The notes under the pieces: model-generated
The model's database searches: none
Told to the model about the DNA's origin: nothing
What the model saw: the letters and a program-made list of their open reading frames with translations, nothing else
Shown here: piece after piece, positions 1 to 12,963 of the stretch
Position numbering within the stretch: position 1 is the first letter of the stretch
Layout of the letters: each line of letters begins with the position of its first letter
Program-made: the position numbers and the translations under genes
Origin: Acanthornis magna
Taxonomy: Eukaryota; Chordata; Aves; Passeriformes; Acanthizidae
Assembly (NCBI GenBank): GCA_036785705.1
Contig: JAWUZG010000033.1
Location: 372,001-436,000, forward strand
DNA: 64,000 bases
Direction: 5' to 3'

Positions 1-558
1 TTACTTGTATGTGTAGAAAATGTTATGCTAGACCACTTTCAGTATAAAACAGTGAGGAAAAATATTTTATTTGGAAACCTTTTAAAAGCAGACAACAGAT
101 TTAAGAAGAATCTTTAACAATCTTAAACATAATGTGAATAAGGAATTTTTGATACCTTGATGTTTACTTTTGGTTTCTGTGTGACTTCATGTAAGTGAAG
201 TGACACTTCATGTGTGACTTCATGGCTTCCCTGGGTTTAGAAGCTTAACAGACTATCTGGAATGTCTAAATTGTTTTCATTTACATATACATGTGACATA
301 CACAAGTAACTTTTGATTAATGTTTGCATTATTTATCCTAAAGAGTACTTAAATCTAATGAACACTTACACTTGTCATTTCTGCATCAGGTATAGGGGAA
401 TAATTGAAAAGACTGCATAACAACAAGGATCAGGAAATTAACAAGTTCAAAAAATGTTCATTAAATAGAATAAGTTCCTAGTAATACAGACAGAGATGCA
501 TGAAGAATCTCTGTTAACAAAAATAGTGTATAATGGCTAAACTATTTCATGTTTATCA
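1..558. other. Non-genic AT-rich single-copy DNA
   Basis: No open frame, repeat family or RNA gene is recognisable here. The only structure seen is a small cluster at 178-224: a 14-bp direct repeat (TGTGTGACTTCATG) at 178-191 and 211-224, with overlapping short inverted repeats between the copies. Confidence 0.6.
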
Positions 559-1597
559 GAGAATCACAGAACAGTGGAATCACAGAATGTTTTTGTTTTG
601 GGCTGGAAGGGGCATTCCAACATCATCTAGTCCAAGTCTCCTGTCATGGGCAAGGACATGTTTCACCAGATCATGTCACTCAAAGCCCCATCCAATCTGA
701 CTTTGAACACTGCTAGCAACTGGACAGCTGCAACTTTTCTGGACAATCTGTTGGAGCATTTTGCCATCCTCATTGTGAAAAAATTTCTTCATAACATACA
801 GTAGGAACTGATATGGGTTTAGCTTAAAACCACTAACCCTTGTCCTTTCACTGCAGGCCTTGGTAGAAAGTCTTGTCCATCTTTCTTTCTTATTTTACAT
901 ATATTGTCTCTAAGAAGTTGTCCTCAGAGCCTTCTCCTCTCCAGGCTGAGCAACCCCAACTCTCCCAGCCTGTCTTCATAGGAGAGGTGCTCCAACCCTG
1001 ACCATTTTTGTGGCCTCCTCTGGACTGCTCAAAGAGATCCAAATCTTTTTGCTGGGACCGCAGAGCTGTACTCGTACTCCAGGTGGGGTCTCACAGGAGT
1101 GAAGTAGAGGGGAACAATCAACTCCATGAACATTTGGATGCACCAGTGCGTGATTGACTTTCTGGGCTGCAAGCACACATTGCCAGCGAGTGTAAAATTG
1201 TACATCAAGCCGTGTTCCCAAGTTCTTCCCCTCAAGGCTGCTCTCAATTAATTAATCATCCAGGCTCTATGGATGTTGAGGGTTGCCCTAATTCAGATGC
1301 ACTGCCTTGGACCTAGGGTTTGGTTTTGTTAATGAAGTTGTTGTGGCTCACTCCTCAAGCCTGTCAAGGTCCCTCTGAATGGCATCCCTCTGTTTTACCA
1401 GATCAACCACACCAGTCAGCTTGGCATCATCTGCAAACTTGTTGAGGGTGCACTAAATCTCACCATGTCATTAAGGAAGATATTAAATAGTATTGGTGCA
1501 TTAAAGGACAAAATTAGTTTCAGGTTTCCACTTGGCCATTAAGCCATCGACTGTAACTGAATGCAACCATCCTGACAATTCCTTCTCTAACAGTCCA
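559..1597 (-). mobile_element. CR1 LINE, 5'-truncated, minus strand
   Basis: This is the 3' part of a Chicken Repeat 1 non-LTR retrotransposon, read on the minus strand. Its 3' terminus is at the low-coordinate end, where 559-589 carries the reverse complement of the ATTCTRTG-type CR1 tail. The antisense text then follows the avian CR1 3' UTR and the end of ORF2: the 'ctggaagg' block near 603, the CATGGGCAAGGACA block near 645, the cluster CTTCTCCTCTCCAGGCTGAG near 931, and the 'CAAGCCTGTCAAGGTCCCTCTGAATGGCATCCCTC' region near 1358. It is clearly diverged, with indels and stops. The high-coordinate end stops abruptly at about 1597, where LTR-like sequence begins. CR1 normally inserts 5'-truncated, so the missing 5' end is ordinary. 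Family assignment is from memory of the consensus, not from a search. Confidence 0.93.
1029..1247 (-). pseudogene. CR1 ORF2 C-terminal remnant (reverse transcriptase tail)
   Basis: A 72-codon minus-strand frame inside the CR1 at 559-1597. It includes the residues VRPHLEYE, matching the conserved VRPHLEYC block that follows the reverse-transcriptase core of CR1 ORF2. The flanking residues are degraded and the frame is closed by stops on both sides. No catalytic core is present in this frame. It is a fossil fragment and no product is expected. Confidence 0.75.
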
Positions 1598-2060
1598 TGA
1601 GAAACTCATCGATTGAGGTAAACACAGTTTAATAAATAAAGAAAAAACCTCACATGCAAGCAAACCAAACCAAAGAATTCATTCATTGCTTCCTATAGGC
1701 AGGGAGGTGTTCAGCCATCCCCAGGAGAGCAGGGCTCCATCATGTGTGACTGTGACCTGGGAAGACAATCATCACTCCAAATGTTATCCACCTGCCTCTT
1801 TCCTCACACAATATGGACATGCTGATATGATTCTCCTACTCCCCAGACCATCCCTATAAATTGTCTGTAAAATGCCCACAAACGTCCACTGCATTCGTTC
1901 AGTGCATGACCTGAGGCTCCATCTGTCACGATGGCCACTCAGGACAGGAGAGGTGGTGTGTTTTGTGGAGTCACTGGGCACCAGAGCCAGCTCAGATCAG
2001 ACTGTAGCTGCACTTCCACTGCCTCGTGTGAAGCTTGTCTGCCACTGGTCCAGGTAGTTC
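1598..2060 (-). mobile_element. Avian ERV LTR fragment, minus strand
   Basis: Immediately after the CR1, the sequence switches to the antisense of a common avian LTR (ERVL-type as I recognise it). Landmarks in order are a TGAGAAACTCAT block (1599-1610), the TGAGGTAAACACAGTTTAAT block (1614-1633), the GAATTCATTCATTGCTTCC block (1676-1694), CAGCCATCCCCAGGAGAGCAG (1712-1732) and a possible TATA region antisense at 1849-1862. The LTR's own 3' terminal stretch, expected at the low-coordinate side, is missing. After about 1865 I no longer match the family well, so the upper boundary is uncertain. It could belong to a variant subfamily or extend into 2061-2215. The same broad LTR group appears in the opposite orientation at 26527-27089. 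Confidence 0.7.
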
Positions 2061-4442
2061 TCATTACAGGAATTCTATAATGTAAAACTGAAATCAGGGG
2101 TTACAACAAACTAAAGGTGTTTCCATTAACAGTCTCCAGCCGTCGCGCCTTTGGGCCAGGCCAGAGGGCTTCACAATGCAAAGGAACTCCTTCCTGAGCT
2201 TAGCTAGCAACAAGGAAAAAAAAAGAAACACAAAACCACCAAACAAAACAACAAACATTACATAGTCAAAAGAAAAAAATCACTCTGTCTGCAAAAAAGC
2301 ACAGTTCTAAACATTCCAGGAAGAGTGCTTATATATAGCATAATATAACTATTACGAATGTTCTGATTGTTAATGATGAGTGAATGCTGGGATTGCAATC
2401 ACTCAGTTCAAAATGATACTCCTGCCCTTGGGATGGAGAAAACAGAGCACTGGGAAGGTTTGAATTCAGCATGTTGAAGAAAACAAGTAAAAATAACCAT
2501 CTTGCCTGTGCCACCAAATGTCAACTCACATGGGCAATTTTGTTATCTCAGAAATCCTTAGAAAGGTCTATGAGATCACAGCAGTGATGCCATAAATTTC
2601 CACAGTGCATAATGAGCATTAAGATTATAGTATTATAAACTCAGGGGTTTAGATGTTTTTTAGTTGAGTTGGTAGTTCTCCAGATCAAATTCATAACACA
2701 AATATGAAAATGCTATCTGTTTCTTATAATGAGAGGAGGAAACAAACATCAGACCCTAAAGAAAAAGCAAAACATGTAAAACCATTAGGAATATCATTTC
2801 AATCCTACAATTTTTTTCAACCTCTTTAGAATATAAAAGCCTTCTGAATCACTCTGACTGTATCAGAAAAGTTCTTGCCAGAATCTACAGAGAAAAGAAA
2901 GATAACTTGTGGTCATTGTCATGTTGGCTGCATAGTAATAAGACACTAACTATTATTTGCCACTGGACCTTTCATGAAGGGCACTACTATCAACAGCTCA
3001 ATTGATTTGTTGTCCTTCTGAATGTCTTTTTCACTAGTCAGCAGGTAGCTACAGGATCTGCCCATAAAGCAAACAAAAAGAAACCCTCAAACATCACAAT
3101 AAAAGTTTTTTATATCTATATAGCACATATGCATGCTGTGAAAAGCTGTTTTAACTTGCTTCTCATGGAAATAAATTAGTCAAGATAAAGGCCTAAGAAT
3201 TATGTTTCTAGCTAAACAAAATACTGTGTGTGTATCTGAGGAACACAAGTGTTCATCTGAATTGAGAAATCAGTTTTTGGTGTGACATACAAACACTGTT
3301 TACTAAACAAGGATTTCAGTGACTGGAAATTTGAAGGCCACAAATTTTTTCCTACTTTGTTATGATTTTCTTCCTCATAGCTATACAGTCACTGTTTTTT
3401 CTTTCAGTAACCTTAATGCAGAGAAAACTAAGTACAGCAGTGATGCATCAATGATTTTTTTATGCTAAGAGCACATCAAAACAAAATTGTAGGAGCTGAT
3501 TTTGTGAAAAAGTGTCAAACAGAAATGTTTTGTAAAAATACATTAATTAATTCTGTGGTTTAAACACCCTTACCCCAAGTCACACAGGCACATGATCCTG
3601 ACAAAAGTAAAATCCCTAGATTTTATAAAGATGGTCTCACACAGACTTGATTTGGGAGTGTGCCATCTACTAATCCGGGAAATGATCCAAGAAGAACCGA
3701 GCAAATCTATCAAGTATCTGTGTAGATAATGGGCATGCAGGAACACTCAGTAGAAGGAAATCTCATTCACAACCAGAAAATTACTTTGAAAACTTTTTAA
3801 AGATCATGTTGAAGTATTAAAATATTCTGAATCAAAATCCTTAACAGCAATTAAAATTTAACAAGAATGAGCTCTTCATTAACATTAACTTCTAATCAAC
3901 AAATTTACATTAGCATGTAAAATAAATAGTGAGAATTTCATTCCATGCTTTTCAACTCTAATTGGGCTAAATGCGGTCCTTGGTAAAGTTAGGATGACAA
4001 TAGTGAGATTGAAAGATATAACTCAGGCTAGATCTCTGTTAAAATAGTGTTCTCTTTTCCAAAAAAGTCGAGATACTCCAAATCTCTTTGTGCTAAGGTA
4101 TATATAACAGATCTGATTCTTGGTCGACCACTCTCCTGCCTCTGGAAGCAATCATTACCTGATATGCAGAGAAAGGCTAAAGGCTTCAGCAATGCACCTA
4201 AACATTTAGGGAAAGCAGGAGGCATTGATAAAGAGGAGAAAAGTCCCTTCTTTACTTTTCTGAAGATCATCTTAAAGCATAACCCCAGAAAATCCATACT
4301 AAATCAATGTCGTGGTTTCATTGCGTTATCATAATATATGCCTATGCCACAAATTTTTATCAGTATGTTTCCACTTAGTAATATTTTACTTAATATTATC
4401 ATTCTTACTTTATACTTAATATCAAACCATATCATCGACATT
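2061..4442. other. Non-genic DNA; first 150 bp possibly ERV-derived
   Basis: The stretch 2130-2215 contains a cluster of CpGs (CCGTCGCGCC near 2140) and GC-rich text unlike the AT-rich surroundings, so it may be a continuation of the ERV at 1598. From 2215 onward there is AT-rich single-copy sequence with no recognised gene or repeat. A 95-codon plus frame (4047-4334) and an 89-codon minus frame (4028-4297) overlap there but show no domain, and I do not call them genes. Confidence 0.5.
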
Positions 4443-4459
4443 AAAAAAAAAAAAAAAAA
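4443..4459. repeat. Poly(A) run, 17 bp
   Basis: An uninterrupted run of 17 A. I see no retrosequence upstream of it with matching target-site duplications, so it is annotated only as a homopolymer. Confidence 0.95.
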
Positions 4460-6149
4460 GAATTGTTGTCACTTTTCTGTGAAGAGGAGAGCGGCACAAG
4501 GATAAAAGGCATGTATAGATGTACCTATGCTTACAGACAGATGTAAGGGTAAGTGAAGATGTGGCCAAACTAATAATGGGGTTCACCATTTTTGGTATGT
4601 GCAATGAGCAGGTATTTCCAGAGGGCTGAGTAGGTTATGCAGAGCAGTTTGTCTGACTGGATGCATTAAAAACCACTGAGGACCTGGAGCTAAGCACTTA
4701 CTCTGTTAATGGAAGTGCTGCTCATTTCCATCCAGCAGTTTGTCTCCTGAGTGACTAAAGGCACCTCAGGCCAGGTTACAAAGGAGTCTAATGGCCTTGC
4801 AAACAAAGTAAATGCCAAGAGATCTTCTTATCCACAGGAATTCAATAACTCCTAGAGTGTTTGAGTAATACTCCTCAGATATAAAGCCATGCATGACAGG
4901 TACTCCAAAGGCTACTAGATCTCAAAAGGTATGAGATATCTCAAAGAAACCTTGTCTCACCCTTAATGGATTTCTAAAGGTTTGTGGAATTCTGGTATTC
5001 TGTTATGAATCAACATATGAATCACCAGTGGGCTTTTTTTTTCCCCAAGACCCCCAATCTTCTCTCTGCTACTCTGAATGATTGCATTCAGAATGAAGGT
5101 AAATTTTCTTAATGCTTGGCAGAAACAATAAGATGTGTAAAGAAACTCAGAAAACCACACTGACCTAGAACCAGATTAAATTATGCAAGTATTAGTATTA
5201 GCTAAATATAGTTTGTATTGCTTAGATAAACTGTGGGTAATGCAATGTGCAGAATAAAAATCCTCAAAATTATTACTGCTTAAAATGTGGGTAGGGAAGA
5301 CAACCAAAATCACTTTTGAATTATAAATTCTTTTTTTTTAATAAATTTTTAAAAAATTCATTTTTTTGCAATAATTTTTTTTATCCCTTTTTTGTACCAA
5401 GAATAAATGACACTTTTATTAAAAATGGAATGATGGAAGTTATATCCAGATCCAGTTTCCAGCTGGACTCACTCTGATATCAGCATTTATATCTGAACTA
5501 ACACTGTGAATCCTAAGTGGATTAAATAGTGCTAAATAGTAAGATAGAATTCCTTATATGTATTTTACCAAAAAAAATGAAGAGTGGCACCACTCCAACA
5601 GTTGCAGGTTTATATTATGCTAATGACCTTTATCACATTTCACACTTCAGAGTTTCCTTTAATAATCTATAAGGGTCAGGAAAGAGTTGACTTTGATGGA
5701 CAGTTTGATCTCTGAGATTGAATTTTTCCCTACTTTCATCTGAGTCACATATCAGCCCTGACCATGTCTGTGCTCTGACATGATAGATAGACTCTACCAA
5801 CTACAGGTACATGTCAGACATACCTTTCTTCCATGCTTGAGGAAGGAATTTTCCACTCATTTAGATTGGCAGGACCCCTTAAGGGACTTATACCTTCTGA
5901 TGTATGAAGTGTGATTGACTTGCTGAGATAACTGGAACATATTGCTTCTTGCCAAACATTGAATGTTGCCTTCATCTCTCCCAAAATTACTTTTCCAGAA
6001 ATATTTAACCTGACTAACATCTGGGTTTCTTATTATGTATATGGCTAATATCTTGAGAACCTATTAACTTCTTTTCCAAAATTAAGAAGAAATCACGGCA
6101 TAGGGCCCTACAGAGTTTCACTTGGAACTAAAACTAAGACACCCTATCA
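4460..6149. other. Non-genic AT-rich DNA
   Basis: No gene or known repeat is recognised. The part 5327-5395 is a low-complexity T/A-rich patch (runs of T8, T6-7 and A5-6). Confidence 0.6.
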
Positions 6150-6240
6150 TCAGTGAAATACAGGGTTAGAAGAGACCTTGAGAGGTCATCAAGTCCTATC
6201 CATGGCATAATCACCTAATTTATTCAGTAATTGGTCATAA
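6150..6240 (-). mobile_element. Short old CR1 3'-end fragment, minus strand
   Basis: About 90 bp resembles the antisense of a CR1 3' terminus: GGGTTAGAAGAGACCTTGAG followed by AGGTCATCAAGTCCTATCC (6163-6201), preceded by a degraded tail. It is short and diverged, so the family call is tentative. An older CR1 subfamily is more likely than the one at 559-1597. Confidence 0.65.
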
Positions 6241-9200
6241 TGTTTAGGAGTTTCATGGTGGGAAAGATGAAAGTTTATAATGGAGAAAAATAATAGCATG
6301 TCTTCTGTGTTACTGGTATATACTTACAATTTCCTAATTAATTTCAATAATGGATTTTACTCGCTTGACTGCTACAAGGAGAACTAGATTAAAGACAAGT
6401 AATTTTGCTGAATATTCTGCATAGAATAGCTCTGTTAGGATCAACCAAGGCATGACTTTTCCAGAGGATTATCTTTTTGTGACTCATATGTAGTGTGCAA
6501 ACCACAGGATATTTTGTTATATGTAATACAATATCTGGATTTTCTTCATTTTCTCTGGCTGATTTGATCATTTTCAGGTATTGTGGCCTTGTCCATGTTA
6601 AATTTCAAACTAATAACTTGAGACTTATTTCTTGTGACCAGTTTGATTTCTGAATGTATCTGCCAGAATAATTGGCGGTGTTGGACTGAACTCATGAAAC
6701 ATTATGCTTAATGCAAACAAAAGTAATTTTTCTGAGAAATTAAAAAACTTTATTAAAATACTTGGCAAGTATGGTTACCAGACGATGAATAAAGTAGACT
6801 TTCTGGTACTTTAAGCACCATCAGCTAGATGAAAACATGTCCAAAAGAAAGGAGGATAGACTGGGACAAATCAAAAGTACAAAGTTATACTGATTTTATT
6901 GAGACATCATCATCTGAGTATGTCTACATAGGCTCTACATCTCTTATTTCTAAAACAGAAACCTCAATGCCTCATTGCTATGTACCTACTCCTAGATAAG
7001 AAAATCCACTTTTTGGAGGGGGTCATTGCTAAAATCCAGACACTTAAAAATATCCATACACTTAGCAGGTAGCTTTCTAGATGATTTAAAACCATTTCTT
7101 TTCCTCTTCAATTGCAGCACTGCTGAACTGGGGCATTTGAGGTATATCTCTCTTCCTCCCTACATTCACTCATCACAAACAGTGCAAAGTGACTAAGGCA
7201 CAGGCCATAAAGAATAGGTGAGGTTTATGGAATACAAGAGTTTAAACCCATGCAGGCTACAGAGTAAATGTGGATGTCGGATTTCATATGCAATTGTATT
7301 AAACACTGAAGAAAAAGGAAATCTAAACTTCCCTTCTTATTGTGGGTACATTTCTAAAAAAGGGTAGCCACAAATCCATTTTGTGCAGTGCTCTGTCCTG
7401 TTCCTTTGCTTTAACTTTCAATAGGTTGCTTAAGAGAATCTGTGTGGGGGAATATCCAGGAATATCCAGTTTTGGGATCCAGGTCAGGCCTGGTAGGTGT
7501 CAGCTTATGCTGCACTACACTGTCCTTGTACAAGAGTTAAAAACTCAAGTCTGGTTGGCTGGGACATTTAAGGACAAGCATTCCCAGAGTGCAAAGGAAG
7601 CTGACAGAGCAATCAGAACCAGAAAACTTTAGATGTTTAAGTCCTAGAAAGCATAAGTACATCTGAAACATCCACAACACTATGTAATGATATATAAGAA
7701 AATTGGGTACTTACCCAGTCTCCTGCTGCTGTTATTAGCTTTGTAACTGGAAGCTATTCCCAGAATCAGGATCCTGCTCCACTCAGGTATTGTACAAACA
7801 AGGATGAAGATTTTGGACTAAATAAACCAATGCATTGGTGCTGTATTCACAGCCACTATTATAGAAGCAGACCATTGCTATCAGACGTTCCCTTTCTCCC
7901 ATTAAAAATTTCACTCATATTGGAAGAAACATTCCATCTCTCTCCTTGCAAATTTAGGGATATGTTTGAAAACTTTGGAAATAATCGCCATCATTTTCTA
8001 ATTTGCTGTAGAATATGGCTGCTGTGTTTTTTTCAGAAACCAAAACGTGTGAAATTTCTCTTGCAATTAAGATCTATTGGAAACTTTCGTGAAAGCACTT
8101 TTCTGTCACCATTGACTGTGTTTATTTATACTGAGATGTGTCATCATCTTCCCTTCTTTTTGCAGAGGGGAGTAGTATGAGAAAGTTTTGTTAGCTTCAG
8201 TGTTTTTCTATTCTTTGCGTAAAGCAATTCTTAAAAACAATAGTGTCTAGAAGCAATTCACCCAAAGGTATCTCAAGCCAACATTTTACTGTTCAAATAG
8301 CAGGAAGTTAGTATAAAACCTAATTAAACTAAATGACACAACCCTAAAATGATAGGATTTAGCCAGTGGTGAAGTAATTTATTTTCTGATAATGAATGAT
8401 TTGTCATAAACCATGCAAAAATATTTCCACTTACAAATAAGTTCAGAAAAAAAGAACTCAGAACAGAAGGCTGGCACTGTGAACATCAGTGTAGCTTGAT
8501 ATTCCCATGCTCAAGGAGTTGCCAGTAACAAGTCTGTTAAGTCCTGGGCTGCTTTCTCTTGTTACAGCTCAAAGTTATCAGGGTGGGAAAAATACTAACA
8601 TATAATATTTCTCATTGGCTAAATAGCAATGCCTCATTCAACAGGAAAATAAAAATTACCAGGCTACAATACTGAGAAAGGATTTGTAATTTAGAATACA
8701 TTGTTTCAGTTGGTAAAACTGATTATATTTAATGTTTTAATGTTATAATGGTTACTTATCAGGTCCAGGCATTGACACTCCTCAGTTAATGAATTTACTT
8801 AAAAGAGAGACAGGAACATCAAGAACTGGATTATTTTTTGAAGGAGGAGCTCCTGTTTCTATATTGTGCCATTCAGTACTACATAAGGGATGTAAATCCT
8901 TATTGTTTTCTGTTCAGGAAGTCTCTTTATAATCAAGTTGTTACTAATATATTAAAAGATTTCATTATTGTATATATTGATTTCTCAGTCTTCCTTCAGA
9001 ACATGCTTCACAGCCCACCGATGTGTTACTATAGAAACTTCCAGAATGTGACATCATCAGTATTAATGTAACATTGCTATTGAAATCTATCACCTTGGGC
9101 TTGAAAGGTCATTTTCAAAGTTAACAGCCTAAAGTGGTGCTAAACTGTTAATGCTGTCAAATAAGTTGTTAATTTTTTCAAAGCCTAAGCATTTTTATGC

Positions 9201-12200
9201 TATTAGCTATAAAGATGCAGCCTGCTGCCTGAGTCTGATTCATGTAATTGAAAATACTGCTGAAACAGCTGTATGTGTCCATTTGGGCCTGAAATTATAT
9301 ATCTGGTTTCACTTAGATCATGTGCAATTGTTGTTTTAGGGTAAAGGTCATTTCCTGCCATTTTGCAAAGAAAAACCAAAATGTGACTTTTTGTCATGAT
9401 AAAGAGAATGTGAAAGGATCAGAGGAGATGCAGGCTTAGATTCTTTTGCCACACAAAATTATTTAAAAAAAACTTAAGCATGTGTTTCCGTTAAATATTA
9501 ACAAATATGTTTTAGGCTATCGTCTGCCACATCTCATCTCTACTCTAGAGCCAAATTGGCATATTTTTATTTTGGGTTTTTGTTTTTTATATTATAACAG
9601 TAACTCTTTTGTCTGCAGATTTCTACCAATGCAAGCACTTATGGACTAAAAAGTCATAAAAGGAGGTGTATAGGCTCCAAGTGTTCCTTTCTTCTGAAGT
9701 AAAAATGTTGACAACAGTGAAAGTTTCACTATTCATAAGCTTCTCTTCTCTGTTCTGAATTCACACTCCCTCACCACACGAAACCCTGGACAAAGTCATC
9801 ATAACCGATTGCTGAGTACTAAATGAGGCAAATCCTGGCCAAGCTCACATGGCTAAGGAGATCATCTGGGCCTCAAACAGCTGGTGAATCAGGCAACTGT
9901 GTCTGGGATAAGCCACTGGGGCAAAGGCTGCCTGCATGGGGCCAGTCTGCCTTCTGCAGCCAGGAGCTCTGGCACCAGCCCCAAGGTCAGCAGGGAGCTC
10001 GCATGGATGAGCTTTCCCTTGTCCAAAGAATTTCATCTCCTCTCCACCCAAATGATATTTTCAGAGTTATTCAAGAGCACAAAGGGATCAGTCTGAAAAT
10101 GGACAAGAAGTATTTTATGAGAAACCAAATTCTAGATACCTTTAAAGTTCTGCAAGTACACTTCTCTCACTATTTCAGCTAGTGAATAAGCCATCCTTTT
10201 TCCACTCTGTGTTTTGTGACTCAGTTTTGTGAGACCAGTCCATGTTACTGGTCCTGTGATCTTCTTTCAGATTTCTTCCTAGTATTTTTGGCCATAATTT
10301 TTTTGGAAGATAGAAAGAGAAAATAGTTTTTTTCAGAATTACATCAATAAGTTTGATGGTAATTTCTTGTCCTGAGTCAATAAAAGATTGGTAGGTATTT
10401 TTTCCTTAATAATTTGTCAATGTCCATGAATTACAGTGGAAATAAAAAGGCTACAACATTGTCTGTTTCATACATAGGACAATGTTATGCAGTCTTTTGC
10501 TTTGGGTGGAACAAAGTAAAGCAGCATGCCATTCCAGTGTATGTGTGGAAGATAGGACACAGATTTCTTTTTTTCTTTACCACCTTCAAAATAATTAGGT
10601 CTTCTCAATGAAGAATTTGGTCTCCACTAGAGCAGGCACCGTGTGTACTTTTCGGAGGAGCACAAGTATAATGTATGACTTCTGAATTAGTCTCATTATA
10701 CTCCCATTGAGAAAGATATTTGTGAGAGTACATAAACAGCAAACTACTCCAGGCACTTCCAAATTTTAGATGACAAATTTCACATCATCCTCATTCTCCT
10801 AACACTATGTAACAGCTAGGAAGTGGTTTTTGTTGTTGTACATATGACTCAGGTCTTTTTATATCCAACACAGTCTGGGAAAATGGGATTGTGAGATAAA
10901 CTGCATGAATGGTTAGAAGAAAAGCACACTAGATAATAACATTGGCTCATTTAATGTGGCAGCTTACCAAACTTCACACAATAGATTTGTTAGAATAACT
11001 GCTGGGTGGAGAGAGTACAGAGATTTTGCTATTTCTTTAATAGTTTGCCTTTATGATTTTTAAATAACACTGTTTGAATTTCTGATTTATAAACTCTGAC
11101 TTTTCAGCTAGAAACTTTCCTCTATTTTACATTTGACAACTCTTTCCTGTTTCTGCACTTAGGAGTGACCAAAATCCATGAAGTCTTTCAGCTCAGTCCC
11201 TGTGAGCTGCTGTTCAGCATTAACTGTGTTGGTGACCCTAGCTTCCCTCACACACTGGACAAGAGAATTAATATCAGCTGCAAAAAACCTAACCTAGCCA
11301 AGACCGCGGTTTAATTTATTAACACAACTCTAAAGGCACAGGTGCAACGCTGTGGTCTATTTACACCAACAGCACTGATGTAATAACGCTTGTTTCTTTC
11401 TAGACCATAGAGAAATGCATGAAAGAGGGGAATTGAGGTAGGGTATGATGTAGTCACAGGGTGACTTCATTTATTGTCACTTGGATCCACCTCTTGGAGA
11501 AAAAAATAGGATAACTTTACATAAAGGAATGTATTTCCCCTTGTCAGGGTGGAACTGATCCCAAACATTCACACTGCTGTTAACAGAGTGACCTGAGCTG
11601 GAGTACTTTAGAGGGTTTGCTGATGCTTTCATTAGGTAATATTCACTTTTTAAATACACCTTCAGAAAATCTTTCTCCTGACTGCCTTCCTTCAGTGTTT
11701 CCAGGACTTTTTTCTTTTTGTAAAACATTTACTCAAAACATGAAGTGAAAGCAGCTGTGGCTAGTGGATGAAGTAAAATCAAATGACTTATTAGAAGCCA
11801 AAACCAAGAAACCTGGCAACTAATCCTTTTATTTATGCAGCATCCCCACAAATTTATTCTTATTGAAAGAACCATATCTGTGTTGTTTTTTCCTTAGAAA
11901 TGGAAGTTTCCACAGAATTATTGCTTATTTCATCTTTCAAAATGCAATACGACCTGAACCATGGTTTCTTTCCCCTCTCCTTAGTGTAACTGGTCCAGAC
12001 ATTATTTTACTAAATGTCTCAGATTAAACATTCTCTGTCAATTACAGATGATAGAGATCTGCTAAGATAATGAGTCCTAGTACAATGTCTGCTTTAATTG
12101 CTACATTATAATCTCCAGACCTGAAAAACTCCAGAGACCTCTAATAATAAAACCCCTGTCAGCTGTGCAGGTGTGGAATTCATTACAAGTTTTTCCCCTC

Positions 12201-12821
12201 CCCCCTCCTGCCCTCACCTCTCTTGCACACTCCCTTTCTCTTTTTAAAGAAGAAGTCCTAAATGCCTTGGAAGTGTGCCAGCGCCTCAGGGTTTCGCAGT
12301 AAGTTGAAATATCATTTAAAGTTTAAGCACAATGTTGCTTTGAAAGCTCTGCAGAACAGAGGAAAAAGCAGGAAAGCGTGACCAGAAGGTCTGTTCAAAG
12401 AGCAACAACAAAGTGGTGACATTTCTGCAAATGCACTACTACCATATTTTTCTTTAGGGGGAAAATATTAGCATCAGAACGATTTTTGGCATCTCTCTGT
12501 AAGGGCAACTCACCAAAGGACAGCAACAGTTGAATTCTGGGTTTTTTCCCTTTTTTTTTTTCTTAGCAAAGTAGAAACATGCTGGACCAGAAAACATTTG
12601 TTTGAATACCACTTTTTTCCCTGAAAGACAAACCTTTTGTTACAGTTTAGAATTGGTGACTAAGTCAATTATTCCAGTAGTTAACTCTTACTTTGTTCTT
12701 GATTCAAAGAATTTGTTGCTACGAGGCTTGGAGAGTCTATGTAGAAAACCTGAAACAAAGTAGTGTTTACATATGCAAAGTCTCTGTTTATAGTCTCAGT
12801 TTACGCTGAGGTCATATTTAC
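6241..12821. other. Non-genic, mostly single-copy DNA
   Basis: No gene is recognised in this 6.6 kb. Frames of up to 119 codons occur (7830-8180, 9823-10182), but none shows a domain, splice signals or a family resemblance. Small features seen: a tandem 10-mer GGAATATCCA twice at 7449-7469; a GC-richer patch at about 9880-10020; and an organised pyrimidine-rich to mixed block at 12160-12480 that looks more like constrained noncoding DNA than background. Confidence 0.55.
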
Positions 12822-12963
12822 AGATTCATAGTATCATTCAGCTTGGAAAAGACCTCTGAGATCATCGAATTCAACCCCCAACCCAGCACCGTCATGTTCA
12901 CTGCTGGGCCATGTCATCAAGTGCCACATCCACTGGCCTTTTAGACACTTCCAAGAATGGTGA
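12822..12963 (-). mobile_element. CR1 3'-end fragment, minus strand
   Basis: Antisense CR1 3' UTR: a CAGATTCATAGTATCATTCA tail (12822-12841), then GCTTGGAAAAGACCTCTGAG and the ATCATCGAATTCAACCCCCA block, ending with CACTTCCAAGAATGGTGAT at about 12963. Only the final 140 bp of the element is present. The 5' truncation is typical of CR1. Confidence 0.9.
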
